Source: Clostridiaceae bacterium BL-3
GTDB taxonomy: Bacteria; Bacillota; Clostridia; Clostridiales; Clostridiaceae
Assembly: GCA_902809985.1 (NCBI GenBank)
Contig: CADDXC010000001.1
Span: forward strand, 3,038,001 to 3,102,000
Direction: 5' to 3'
Length of the DNA: 64,000 nucleotides
The position numbers and the translations under genes were made by a program. Below, piece by piece: positions 8,734-18,237 of the stretch (positions within the stretch are counted from its first letter, which is position 1; the number at the start of each line of letters is the position of its first letter). Below the pieces are notes generated by a model. It saw nothing but the letters and a program-made list of their open reading frames with translations. It did not search any database and had not been told where the DNA came from.

Positions 8734-9879
8734 TTATTTAAATGGGATTTCAACTTCTGCAGTCATACCAGACTTTAATATCCCAGTTTTATCTTTTATG
8801 GCAATTTTTATCTTAGTAGTTATATGATCCTTATCTGAAGTTGATTGTTTATCTTTAGGTGTGTATCCTTTCTTAAGATCAATATAATTTATCTTTCCCT
8901 TCTGTATTCCCAGTGATGTTTTTACATTCACATACTGATTATAGTGTATTTTATCCAAATACTTGTCCGGCAGATAACAGATGACATACAGATCGTCTGT
9001 CACCGCTATGTCCGCAATATTACTTCCCGCAGTCACTATATCACCTAATTCAAAATTTTTACTTATTATAATTCCATCGGACAATGCGGTTATATTGTAT
9101 TTGTTAAGCTCATTTTTTGCCTGGCTAAGCTGAGCTATGGATTGATTTAGATCTTCTTGTGACGCCTTGATCTCATCGTCGGTAGGGCCATTTTCAAGAA
9201 GTTTCAGCTGGGCGTTTGCTGCCTCATAATTTGCACTGGCAGTTTCAATGGCCTGAGAGGTAGAGCCCTCCTGCATTAAATTTAACTGCTGTCTGGCATT
9301 GTCCAATTTTGATTTTGCAGACAGGAGCGTATAACTTGAAGTATCCATTTTTAACTTAACATCTTCCAGTTCTTTTTGAGATATGGCTCCTGATTTATTT
9401 AAAATCAAATATTTTTCGTAATCTGATTTGGAGTTATCATATTGAGTTTGAGCAATATTTAAATCCTGCTGTGCAATTGAAACATTGTTTTGTGACTGAT
9501 TTATCTGTTCCTGTCTATTCCCCGATTTTAATAAATCAAGTTGGGCACCTGCAGCCTTGACTTGTGCTTTAGCCTGTTCAATTTGTTCAGTACGGGTGCC
9601 TGCATTTAATGAAGACAATTTTGCCTTTTTCATATCAACCACTGCCTGTAATTGAGCCACCTGATATTTTTGACTTGAATTATCTATAAGAGCAATTAGA
9701 TCACCTTTTTTTACTTTTTCACCCTGATTTTTATTCATTTTTATTACCTTGCCGCCAACAGTGCTGCTTACAGAAACAGTATTGTCAGCAATATCACCTT
9801 TTAAAGTTATAGAAGATTTACTTCCACAACCTGTTAATATAAATGCCGCAAATAGAATACATATATATATTCGTTTCAT
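8734..9879 (-). CDS. HlyD-family membrane fusion lipoprotein of an ABC exporter
   Basis: A 381-residue periplasmic-adaptor-type protein. It begins with a lipoprotein signal (basic start, hydrophobic stretch, lipobox LTGC), so it is anchored outside the membrane. A biotinyl-lipoyl-like half (TVGGKVIKMNKNQGEKVKKGD) is followed by a long Gln/Ala-rich coiled coil. The coil has internally repeated TRTEQIEQAKAQVKAAGAQL-like units (around residues 95-235), then the second lipoyl half and a beta-barrel. It is the last gene of a three-gene unit with an ABC-2 permease and an ATPase, resembling the YbhG/YbhF/YbhSR exporter layout. The substrate is unknown; drugs or cationic compounds are usual for this family. 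Confidence 0.85.
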   Translation of the reverse strand: MKRIYICILFAAFILTGCGSKSSITLKGDIADNTVSVSSTVGGKVIKMNKNQGEKVKKGDLIALIDNSSQKYQVAQLQAVVDMKKAKLSSLNAGTRTEQIEQAKAQVKAAGAQLDLLKSGNRQEQINQSQNNVSIAQQDLNIAQTQYDNSKSDYEKYLILNKSGAISQKELEDVKLKMDTSSYTLLSAKSKLDNARQQLNLMQEGSTSQAIETASANYEAANAQLKLLENGPTDDEIKASQEDLNQSIAQLSQAKNELNKYNITALSDGIIISKNFELGDIVTAGSNIADIAVTDDLYVICYLPDKYLDKIHYNQYVNVKTSLGIQKGKINYIDLKKGYTPKDKQSTSDKDHITTKIKIAIKDKTGILKSGMTAEVEIPFK

Positions 9880-9916
9880 AAAACTCTCTCCCTTATCATC
9901 CTAAAATAATTCTATT

Positions 9917-10936
9917 TTAAATTCTGCGATATTTTTTGAGTGCCAATATATTTAATACAATAAAAACCATACAAATCCCTATTAAAATAAAAATATCTGT
10001 CCAGATCGAAGCCATTCCCCTGCCCCGTATCATGATCTGTTTTAAGGCGTCGGCTGAATAGTACAACGGCATAAATTTCCCAATTACTTGAAGCCAGGTA
10101 TCCATAGTACTCATATCAAATAGCCCGGAAAAGAACACCTGCGGAACTACAACAAGTGGTATAAATTGTATCATCTGAAGTTCATTTTCCGCAAATGCAG
10201 ATAGAGCAGTTCCCATAGTTAATGCTACCATGGCAGTTAGAAATGTAATTATAAGTACTAAAATAAAAGATCCCACCATCATCATATTTATAACATTGAT
10301 TGAAAACCAGGCTATAAGAGCTGCCTGTATTATAGTAAAAATACCAAACCCCAAAATATATCCCAGTACAATTTCCCATCTACGTATTGGAGTAGCAAGC
10401 AGTCTCTCAAGAGTTCCCTGGGTACGTTCTCTTAGAAAAGAAACTCCAGATATTAAAAATACAAAGAAAAACACAAAGAAACCAATAAGTATAGGTCCAA
10501 AATTGTCAAATGAAGTCATATTCTCATAACCATATAAATAAGTTACATCTGGTTTAATACCTAGGTTTGCATCTTGAATACTGTTTTGAACCAGTACAAT
10601 AACTGCTTTGCTTTTCCCCGGATCGCTTCCCTCAAGCGTAATATATGGAATTCCTCTCTTATAATTTATGACCGCATCCAATTTTGATTCTCTTATAAGC
10701 ATATCTGCTTCACTTTCGCTGTACCTGCCTACAACTGCATACCTGCTCTCCAATCTGTCTATAAAGCTCTCAGGTGCATTTATAACGCCTATTTTTGGAT
10801 CATACTGAACTCCATTAAAAATATATGACATCAACGTCAATACAAAAATAGGTGCCAATATCATAAGTGCAATAGTCCTCCGGTCATTTCTAAGCTGACG
10901 CAAGATACGTATAGTAAGTGCGGCAATTCTCATCAT
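9917..10936 (-). CDS. ABC-2 type exporter permease
   Basis: A 339-residue membrane subunit of the ABC-2 class. One N-terminal membrane segment (near residues 20-40) precedes an extracytoplasmic domain of about 120 residues, then five C-terminal membrane segments. The FLRERTQGTLERLLATPIRRWEI motif region is typical of ABC2_membrane_3 proteins. The ATG overlaps the stop of the upstream ATPase gene (ATGA), so the two are translationally coupled. It pairs with the downstream HlyD-type lipoprotein. Substrate cannot be assigned. Confidence 0.87.
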   Translation of the reverse strand: MMRIAALTIRILRQLRNDRRTIALMILAPIFVLTLMSYIFNGVQYDPKIGVINAPESFIDRLESRYAVVGRYSESEADMLIRESKLDAVINYKRGIPYITLEGSDPGKSKAVIVLVQNSIQDANLGIKPDVTYLYGYENMTSFDNFGPILIGFFVFFFVFLISGVSFLRERTQGTLERLLATPIRRWEIVLGYILGFGIFTIIQAALIAWFSINVINMMMVGSFILVLIITFLTAMVALTMGTALSAFAENELQMIQFIPLVVVPQVFFSGLFDMSTMDTWLQVIGKFMPLYYSADALKQIMIRGRGMASIWTDIFILIGICMVFIVLNILALKKYRRI

Positions 10937-11661
10937 TTAGCACCTCCATAGTACAGAAAGGCTTCTTCTATTGTATTGGAATCAGTATTTTTTTTAAGCA
11001 CATCAGGAGTGCCTGCTGCAATTACCCTTCCATTACGTATCATGCAAAGGTTATCACATTTATCAGCTTCGTCCATCACATGAGTTGTAATTATGATGGT
11101 AGTACCCTCTTTGCTTAACCTGTCCAACTCATTCCATATAGATTTCCGAAGCACAGGGTCGATGCCTACTGTAGGCTCATCCAAAATAAGTACTAAAGGC
11201 TGATTTAACATTGCAATAGCCAGTGACAGACGCCGCTTCATTCCACCAGAATATTGATTGACTTTCTTCTTTAAATGTTCAGATAAATTTACCAATTCCA
11301 TGACTTCATCAATACGCTTTGTACAATTTTCTTTAGATATATTGTACATGGCAGCAAAAAACTTCAGATTTTCCTCTGCAGTTATATCTCCATAAAGGGC
11401 ATCAGACTGTGCCATATACCCAATTTTATTCATCATTGAAAGTTTAGGCATTTCCTCTCCCAGTACATAAACCTGTCCCTTTGTAGGCACATCAATTCCC
11501 GCGATCATTTTAACTAGAGTTGTCTTGCCTGAACCTGAAGGTCCTAGAAGTCCGAAGATCTGTGAACAGGTCACTTTCAAGTTTATATTGTAAAGTATTT
11601 GATGCTTTCCAAAGCATCTATCTACATTTTGAACTACTACACTATAAGAACTATGCTCCAT
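10933..11661 (-). CDS. ABC exporter ATP-binding protein
   Basis: A 242-residue ABC ATPase with Walker A GPSGSGKTT, Q-loop MAQSDALYGD, signature QYSGGMKRRLSLAIA, Walker B LVLILDEP and H-loop ITTHVMDEAD. It energises the permease encoded immediately downstream (4-base overlap). I place the start at the ATG ending at 11661, which has AGGAGG six bases upstream; the earlier in-frame ATG at 11674-11676 would contain that ribosome site within its coding region. A TetR-type regulator is divergently transcribed. Confidence 0.9.
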   Translation of the reverse strand: MEHSSYSVVVQNVDRCFGKHQILYNINLKVTCSQIFGLLGPSGSGKTTLVKMIAGIDVPTKGQVYVLGEEMPKLSMMNKIGYMAQSDALYGDITAEENLKFFAAMYNISKENCTKRIDEVMELVNLSEHLKKKVNQYSGGMKRRLSLAIAMLNQPLVLILDEPTVGIDPVLRKSIWNELDRLSKEGTTIIITTHVMDEADKCDNLCMIRNGRVIAAGTPDVLKKNTDSNTIEEAFLYYGGAK

Positions 11662-11741
11662 AGTATTCCTCCTCATATGCTGATTATACTACAGGGATGA
11701 CTCTACATAATAAACATTTTCTCCAATTCTGTTGATTTTTA

Positions 11742-11760
11742 TTTTACTTTACGTGTAAAA
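11742..11760. promoter_or_regulatory. Candidate TetR operator
   Basis: In the gap between the ABC exporter operon and the TetR gene, TTTAC-GT-GTAAA (11748-11759) forms an inverted repeat inside a wider TTTTAC...GTAAAA symmetry. Position and symmetry suit a TetR-family operator controlling both directions. No experimental support is implied. Confidence 0.4.
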
Positions 11761-11796
11761 TGTTAATGAATTCAACTGAAAGCGAAGTGAGCATCC

Positions 11797-12357
11797 ATGA
11801 CTTCAAAAACAAACCAGTTACTTAAAGACACCTTTATTGAACTATATACACATAAGCCTATAAACAAAATAAGCGTAAAGGAACTATGCCAGAAATCCAG
11901 TTTAAACCGCGGAACATTCTACAATTACTATGAAAATATAGATAATCTGTTGGAAGAAATAGAGGAAGGATTACTTTCCGACTTAGTAAATATAATAAAA
12001 ACAGAAAATATTATAATCCATAAACAGCAGGATCTTGATATTTTTTTAGAAACCATAAGAAAAATATTCAACTACATAAAACAGCACAGTAATTATTTTA
12101 AAGCTCTCCTTGGTAAAAATGGAGATAATCTATTTACATACAAGATAAAAAGTACCATGAAAAAGAAACTTTCTATAAAATTCAAAGCAGAAAAGAGAAA
12201 TGTAGGAAATTTAAATGAATATCTGCTGGAATACATATCTTCTGCGAATATAGGAGTTATAACATATTGGGTTGAAACAGGAATGAAAACAGATCCGGAA
12301 GAACTAATAGGCTTGATGATCAAAGTACTGTTTAAAGGACCTTTTAATATAAGATAA
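11797..12357 (+). CDS. TetR/AcrR-family transcriptional regulator
   Basis: A 186-residue regulator. The N-terminal helix-turn-helix is KISVKELCQKSSLNRGTFYN (about residues 20-42), a TetR_N signature with YxYF-like NYYENIDNL after it. The C-terminal ligand domain is of the dhaS/TetR_C_8 type (ANIGVITYWVETGMKTDPEEL). It is divergent from the ABC exporter genes, so it most likely represses that operon in response to an exported compound. The ribosome site is weak (GAAG...GTGAG region). Confidence 0.82.
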   Translation: MTSKTNQLLKDTFIELYTHKPINKISVKELCQKSSLNRGTFYNYYENIDNLLEEIEEGLLSDLVNIIKTENIIIHKQQDLDIFLETIRKIFNYIKQHSNYFKALLGKNGDNLFTYKIKSTMKKKLSIKFKAEKRNVGNLNEYLLEYISSANIGVITYWVETGMKTDPEELIGLMIKVLFKGPFNIR

Positions 12358-12370
12358 TAATGTATTTAAA

Positions 12371-12410
12371 TAAAAAATAGGCTTTACAGCTAAGTACTGT
12401 AAAACCTATC
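12371..12410 (-). terminator. Terminator of the tRNA cluster
   Basis: On the minus strand the stem AGGTTTTACAG / CTGTAAAGCCT with loop TACTTAG is followed by TTTTTTA. It lies immediately downstream of the last tRNA of the minus-strand cluster and close after the convergent TetR gene. Confidence 0.8.
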
Positions 12411-12412
12411 CA

Positions 12413-12488
<76 letters not shown>

Positions 12489-12493
12489 GTACA

Positions 12494-12570
12494 TGGCGAC
12501 TCAGAAGGGTATCGAACCCTCGACCTCCGGCGTGACAGGCCGGCACTCTAACCAGCTGAGCTACTGAGCC
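12494..12570 (-). tRNA. tRNA-Asp (GUC), copy 1
   Basis: A complete 77-base cloverleaf with encoded CCA and anticodon loop CTGTCAC. Its sequence is identical to the second copy at 12878-12954, part of a duplicated Asp-Val-Glu block. Confidence 0.95.
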
Positions 12571-12589
12571 ACATTAAAACAATTTCACA

Positions 12590-12665
12590 TGGTGGGCACA
12601 ACAGGGCTCGAACCTGTGACCCTCTGCTTGTAAGGCAGATGCTCTCCCAGCTGAGCTATGCGCCC
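12590..12665 (-). tRNA. tRNA-Val (UAC)
   Basis: A complete 76-base cloverleaf with encoded CCA. The anticodon loop is CTTACAA and the acceptor GGGCGCA / TGTGCCC. Its counterpart in the duplicated block (12973-13049) is decayed, so this is the functional Val gene here. Confidence 0.95.
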
Positions 12666-12674
12666 ATATGATTG

Positions 12675-12749
12675 TGGTGACCCCTAGCAGACTTGAACTG
12701 CTGTTACCACCGTGAAAGGGTGGTGTCTTAACCACTTGACCAAGGGGCC
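12675..12749 (-). tRNA. tRNA-Glu (UUC), copy 1
   Basis: A complete 75-base cloverleaf with encoded CCA and anticodon loop CTTTCAC. It is identical in sequence to the copy at 13059-13133. Confidence 0.95.
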
Positions 12750-12787
12750 CTTATTTTATAAAATTAAAAAACACATTACAATCCTCA

Positions 12788-12834
12788 ACTTAAATGAGTA
12801 AGCCTCCCTTCTAGAGTAGACTTCTCATTTAAGT
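12788..12834 (-). other. Hairpin between the two tRNA blocks
   Basis: An 11-bp perfect stem ACTTAAATGAG / CTCATTTAAGT encloses a 25-base loop. It lies between the duplicated Asp-Val-Glu blocks. There is no clean T-run, so it may be a processing signal or a leftover of the duplication rather than a terminator. Confidence 0.5.
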
Positions 12835-12877
12835 CAATTCATTATTTGCTCTACAAATATATAGATATTTGTATACA

Positions 12878-12954
12878 TGGCGACTCAGAAGGGTATCGAA
12901 CCCTCGACCTCCGGCGTGACAGGCCGGCACTCTAACCAGCTGAGCTACTGAGCC
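12878..12954 (-). tRNA. tRNA-Asp (GUC), copy 2
   Basis: A complete 77-base cloverleaf with encoded CCA, identical to the copy at 12494-12570. The downstream spacer (ACATTAAAA... to CACA) is also shared, showing a segmental duplication. Confidence 0.95.
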
Positions 12955-12972
12955 ACATTAAAAAGCTCCACA

Positions 12973-13049
12973 TGGCAGACCCACGGCACTCAAACTATTA
13001 TGAGTATCTTGCTTATAAGGCAGATACTCATTTAGCTGAGTATGTACCC
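12973..13049 (-). pseudogene. Decayed tRNA-Val copy with UAU-like anticodon
   Basis: It sits exactly where tRNA-Val sits in the sister block and keeps about half of its bases. The D-arm region ACTCAGCTAAATGAGT still pairs and the anticodon loop reads CTTATAA (UAU, an Ile-type anticodon). The acceptor strands no longer pair, the anticodon stem carries an extra A, and the T-arm has lost the GTTCGA core. It is most likely a non-functional relic of the Asp-Val-Glu duplication; a functional tRNA-Ile is unlikely. Confidence 0.75.
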
Positions 13050-13058
13050 ATATAATTG

Positions 13059-13133
13059 TGGTGACCCCTAGCAGACTTGAACTGCTGTTACCACCGTGAA
13101 AGGGTGGTGTCTTAACCACTTGACCAAGGGGCC
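13059..13133 (-). tRNA. tRNA-Glu (UUC), copy 2
   Basis: A complete 75-base cloverleaf with encoded CCA, identical to the copy at 12675-12749. It is the first tRNA after the cluster promoter. Confidence 0.95.
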
Positions 13134-13177
13134 TTATACATTCTTCTATGTTATATCCCTGCGACCTGACATAGTCT

Positions 13178-13206
13178 ATAATACAAAATATTCTTTAAAG
13201 TGTCAA
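13178..13206 (-). promoter_or_regulatory. Sigma-A promoter of the tRNA cluster
   Basis: On the minus strand a TTGACA -35 box (13201-13206) and a TATTAT -10 box (13178-13183) are separated by exactly 17 bases. It lies ~45 bp upstream of the first tRNA. This is a near-consensus vegetative promoter, as expected for stable RNA. Confidence 0.85.
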
Positions 13207-13322
13207 CACCTTTTTCCCAGATTATAAGATTCATTTCCCTATATTTTCTCTAAAATCCTTATATATCAACACTTTAAGAAAATCTTCGAGTTTAAAATTA
13301 ATTATTCAACTTTCTGCTTACC

Positions 13323-14138
13323 TTAATAATTTTTTGTACCTACATACCCTATATACTCCATTATAATAAGGGCGGTATCTTCAATAGCTCTTTTTGTCAC
13401 GTCTATTACTTTGCAGTGTAATTTCTTTATAAGCCTGTCCGAAAACTCCAATTCCTGAAGAACTCTCTCTTCATCAGCATACTTCAATTTTGTAGACATC
13501 ATATTATATCTATCCATTCTATGTTTTCTTATTTCTATCAGGTGTATAGGATCTATAGTAAGAGCCACAATCTTTTTTCTATCAACTTGAAACAGTTCCT
13601 CTGGTATCGGTACTTCCGGCATAAGTGGTATATTCAAAGCTTTTATTCCTTTATTAGCTAAATACATACAAAGTGGAGTCTTAGAAGTTCTAGAAAGTCC
13701 CAATAATACTACATCAGCATATCTTATGCCCGAATTATCCTTACTGTCATCATACCTAATAGCAAATTCCACTGCCTCTATCTTTTTATAGTACCGGGAA
13801 TCTATTTCCCATACAGCACCCGGCCTGTATTCAGGTATCTTATTTAAAAGCCTAGATGCCATACTTATACAGGGCCCTAAGATGTTATTTACAGGTATAC
13901 CAGATTCTATACACCTCTGAACTAAAAATTCTCTCACTTCTACAAGTACGATAGTAGATATGATCATAATATTTTCTTTGCTATCCAAGCCATTTATAAA
14001 TTTATTTACATCACTACAGCTTTTTATATACGGTACCCTATGCACTTCTATATCAGAATAAAATTGACAGGCAGTTCCTTTAGCTACAAGTTCTGCAGTC
14101 TCACCTATGGAATCGGATACTGCATATATTTTTAACAT
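13323..14138 (-). CDS. ppsR: Pyruvate, phosphate dikinase regulatory protein (DUF299)
   Basis: A 271-residue bifunctional serine/threonine kinase and Pi-dependent pyrophosphorylase that switches pyruvate, phosphate dikinase (or PEP synthase) off and on. Family marks are the start YAVSDSIGETAELVAK and the P-loop-like VVLLGLSRTSKTPLCMYLA. The later segments ALTIDPIHLIEIRKHRM and DVTKRAIEDTA also fit. Length matches the family (about 270). A CoA-binding protein gene lies 14 bp upstream on the same strand and may be co-transcribed. The GGAGGG site precedes the ATG. The gene symbol is by family only. Confidence 0.9.
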   Translation of the reverse strand: MLKIYAVSDSIGETAELVAKGTACQFYSDIEVHRVPYIKSCSDVNKFINGLDSKENIMIISTIVLVEVREFLVQRCIESGIPVNNILGPCISMASRLLNKIPEYRPGAVWEIDSRYYKKIEAVEFAIRYDDSKDNSGIRYADVVLLGLSRTSKTPLCMYLANKGIKALNIPLMPEVPIPEELFQVDRKKIVALTIDPIHLIEIRKHRMDRYNMMSTKLKYADEERVLQELEFSDRLIKKLHCKVIDVTKRAIEDTALIIMEYIGYVGTKNY

Positions 14139-14152
14139 AAATTAAAACCCTC

Positions 14153-14533
14153 CTACCTTTGATGTCTTTTAGATAATTCTGCAAGTGCACATCCACAGAC
14201 AGCATCTATTCCGTTATTATTGCAAAAGTCCAATATTTCCTGGCTTTCTGCTCCAGGTTGTACTAATATCTTATCCACTCCCGCTTCATTTGCTATCTTA
14301 ACTATATCAATTCCTTTGCTGGGATTTATACACAAATCCAGTACATGGATCTTTGAAAATGCCTTTTTTATATATTCGTGAGTATCTCCAGCAATATTTC
14401 TGGGGTTTATTCCAATCACATCATATCCTGAATTTTTTAGAGAATTTACTATTTTAAAGGCATATTTCCCTTCCGTAGAAACATTTCCAATCACCGCCCA
14501 ATTCTTATAATAGAGAAAATTAGAAGCTTTCAT
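14153..14533 (-). CDS. CoA-binding (YccU-type) protein
   Basis: A ~126-residue single-domain CoA_binding_2 protein with a Rossmann fold: NWAVIGNVSTEGKYAFKIV near the start, then DVIGINPRN and KILVQPGAESQEILDFCN. I prefer the ATG at 14531-14533, nine bases after GAGGAG, over upstream in-frame starts. Proteins of this family resemble the nucleotide-binding domain of succinyl-CoA synthetase alpha but have no known reaction. It sits directly upstream of the PPDK regulator. Confidence 0.8.
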   Translation of the reverse strand: MKASNFLYYKNWAVIGNVSTEGKYAFKIVNSLKNSGYDVIGINPRNIAGDTHEYIKKAFSKIHVLDLCINPSKGIDIVKIANEAGVDKILVQPGAESQEILDFCNNNGIDAVCGCALAELSKRHQR

Positions 14534-14697
14534 ACTCATACACTCCTCATAAAATAATTTCATTCTTAATATTATTATAAACAATTCTCCATAAATATAT
14601 ATATTTTATGGCAATTTATAATTATAAACTATACTAAAAATATCATAAGTAAGTTAAAATATACACTATAGGCTTTATTAAAAAGGAGGTATACCTT

Positions 14698-15927
14698 TTG
14701 TTTCATAATATAATTGTAATTGGTGCAGGTGCTTCTGGCATTATGGCATCAATTACTGCAAAGGACAATGGAAAAGATGTGGCAATATTAGAATCCAAAA
14801 ATAGGATGGGCAATAAGATCTTATCTACTGGAAACGGCAGATGTAATATAACAAATAAAAATATAATTTTCACTAAATATCACAGTAGAAATCTTGATTT
14901 TGTTAAAAATATTTTAAATAAATTTTCCGTTAGGGACACAATCACATTTTTTGATTCTCTAGGACTTCCTCTAACAACTCTGGAAAACGGAAAAATGTAT
15001 CCTCTTTCCCTTCAAGCCTCATCTGTACTGGATATATTAAGAATGGCAATTGAAGATAGAAATATACCAATTTATTTAAATTCCAAAGTTACTGATATAA
15101 TTCGCGATAAAAAATATTTTAAACTTTTTTGCCGTGATAAGGTTTATAAATGCAACAAAATCATATTATGCACTGGTGGTAAATCTGCTCCCCATACTGG
15201 TTCTGACGGCTCAGGTTTTAATATATGCAAAAATTTAGGCCACAGTATAATAACCCCTCTTCCCGCCCTGGTGCAGTTAAAATTAAGATACGATCACTTA
15301 AGAGCTCTATCTGGGGTAAAATTCAATGGATACGTTGAGATATTAGTAGATAATGAGATACAGCAGCGAGAATACGGCGAAATTCTATTTACAGACTACG
15401 GCATATCAGGTCCTCCTATATTGGAAATAAGCCGTATAGCTTCCTGTAATTTATTGAATAAAAGATCCGTAAAGATCAGAATTGACATGCTTCCAGATTT
15501 AAAAAGAGAAAGTCTGTTAGAATTTTTAGAAAACCATTGGGGAACTTTCAATTACAGGAGCGTTTATAACTCACTTATAGGAATAATAAACAAAAAAATA
15601 ATACCAATACTTTTAAAAGAAGCTGCAGTAAATGACATCCATAAGCCCTGTTATGAGCTGAGTTGGCGTGAAAAAAAGAGCATATGCAATTTGTTGAAAT
15701 GCTGGGAATTCATGGTATACGATACTAATTCCTTTAAAAATTCACAGGTCACCTGCGGCGGTGTCAGTACTGATGAAATAGACTATAATACACTTGAATC
15801 TAAAAAAATAGAACATCTATACCTAGCTGGTGAAATACTAGATGTAGATGGATGCTGTGGTGGTTTTAATTTACAATGGGCATGGAGTTCTGGTTTTGTA
15901 GCAGGGACAAGTGCTGCTGAATCATAA
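14698..15927 (+). CDS. HI0933/BaiN-type flavoprotein
   Basis: A 409-residue FAD-dependent oxidoreductase. The N-terminal dinucleotide site is IIVIGAGASGIMASITA. Family marks are NGRCNITNKN, LCTGGKSAPHTGSDGSG and the C-terminal LAGEILDVDGCCGGFNLQWAWSSG, typical of the HI0933 family. The start is TTG with AAGGAGG eight bases upstream. Members include BaiN, acting in bile-acid metabolism, but most have no assigned substrate. It is a lone plus-strand gene and converges with the thioesterase gene, with only 18 bases between the stops. Confidence 0.87.
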   Translation: MFHNIIVIGAGASGIMASITAKDNGKDVAILESKNRMGNKILSTGNGRCNITNKNIIFTKYHSRNLDFVKNILNKFSVRDTITFFDSLGLPLTTLENGKMYPLSLQASSVLDILRMAIEDRNIPIYLNSKVTDIIRDKKYFKLFCRDKVYKCNKIILCTGGKSAPHTGSDGSGFNICKNLGHSIITPLPALVQLKLRYDHLRALSGVKFNGYVEILVDNEIQQREYGEILFTDYGISGPPILEISRIASCNLLNKRSVKIRIDMLPDLKRESLLEFLENHWGTFNYRSVYNSLIGIINKKIIPILLKEAAVNDIHKPCYELSWREKKSICNLLKCWEFMVYDTNSFKNSQVTCGGVSTDEIDYNTLESKKIEHLYLAGEILDVDGCCGGFNLQWAWSSGFVAGTSAAES

Positions 15928-15945
15928 TTCATCAGCATTTCTCTC

Positions 15946-16701
15946 TTATTTTTCATTGGCATCCCAAATAGCTTCTATTACAGATAATTCCTTTCCATTG
16001 TTATCAATAATTTTATGTAAAGATATATAACCTTCATCTTGTTTTTTTAATTCAGTAAATATCTTTATTTTTTCACCGTATAGTGCTTCCTTTTCATAAG
16101 TTATATTTATGTGCTTTATGTTGTATTCAAGTATTATATTCAGAGGAATAGTTTCCAAAATCCAATCTATATATTTTACATTATTGACATGCTTGTTGGT
16201 ATCTATGTCACTATATCTTACATTGAAACTTTTTTCTATGGTAAATTTTTTAGGTAATTTCACATTTTTGATTAATAGAGGCTTATTGTCCTTTTCCGTC
16301 AATCCAAAAATTTTATACATATCTTCAGTTATTCTCAATATTTTTCTCTTATTGGTATCTATTAAAAGCCATATTGAATTGGCTTTTGCTATCATATTGT
16401 CTTCTTTATCAAATACTTCAAAAGTTCTGTAACCATAAAATTTTCTAAAAGAGCAGGCATTGGTCCTCACCCTGATTTTTTGACCATATTCAGGGTAGTG
16501 CTTTATATCTATATTCCACTTATACAGCACCCATGCCACTCCATTTTTCCTCGAATAACTCAGTCCACCTCCAACATTTTCAGAATGCTTGGTAGCTATA
16601 TCTCCAAAGTAATTCACAAGACTGGTTATAAGCAGCCTCTCTTTATAATCTATTTCATAGTAGTTCACTTCATATTCCTTTTCAGCAATTGATCTATTCA
16701 T
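15946..16701 (-). CDS. Acyl-ACP thioesterase
   Basis: A 251-residue double hot-dog protein of the bacterial FatA/FatB-like family. The first hot-dog carries VNYYEIDYKERLLITSLVNYFGDIATKHSE. The second carries the catalytic-type segment NVRYSDIDTNKHVNNVKYIDWILE, with the conserved D, N and H. It hydrolyses acyl-ACP to free fatty acid, acting in the cytoplasm. It stands alone between purA and the convergent flavoprotein gene, with a good ribosome site (GGGGAATGAGAGATA). Confidence 0.88.
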   Translation of the reverse strand: MNRSIAEKEYEVNYYEIDYKERLLITSLVNYFGDIATKHSENVGGGLSYSRKNGVAWVLYKWNIDIKHYPEYGQKIRVRTNACSFRKFYGYRTFEVFDKEDNMIAKANSIWLLIDTNKRKILRITEDMYKIFGLTEKDNKPLLIKNVKLPKKFTIEKSFNVRYSDIDTNKHVNNVKYIDWILETIPLNIILEYNIKHINITYEKEALYGEKIKIFTELKKQDEGYISLHKIIDNNGKELSVIEAIWDANEK

Positions 16702-16819
16702 TATCTCTCATTCCCCTCAATTGTAATATTTAAAATATAATAGATAAATTTATTTTCATCTCCAGCCACATACTATAATTAATATTATAATACAATATTC
16801 ACTTTTTCCATAGAATAAG

Positions 16820-16869
16820 ATATCATCTTTAAATAAGTCTTATTACAAAAACTTACTTAAAGATGATAT
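16820..16869 (-). terminator. Long hairpin downstream of purA
   Basis: A 19-bp stem with one mismatch (ATATCATCTTTAA-TAAGT pairing with its complement) and a 12-base loop lies just after the purA stop. No convincing T-run follows on either strand, so it may terminate weakly, stabilise the purA mRNA 3' end, or be a relic. The hairpin is certain; the terminator role is only likely. Confidence 0.5.
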
Positions 16870-16880
16870 AAACTAATTCT

Positions 16881-18185
<1,305 letters not shown>

Positions 18186-18237
18186 TTATATAGGTTAATA
18201 TTTAAATAAATAATTATAATAGAAGCAGATATTTTAG

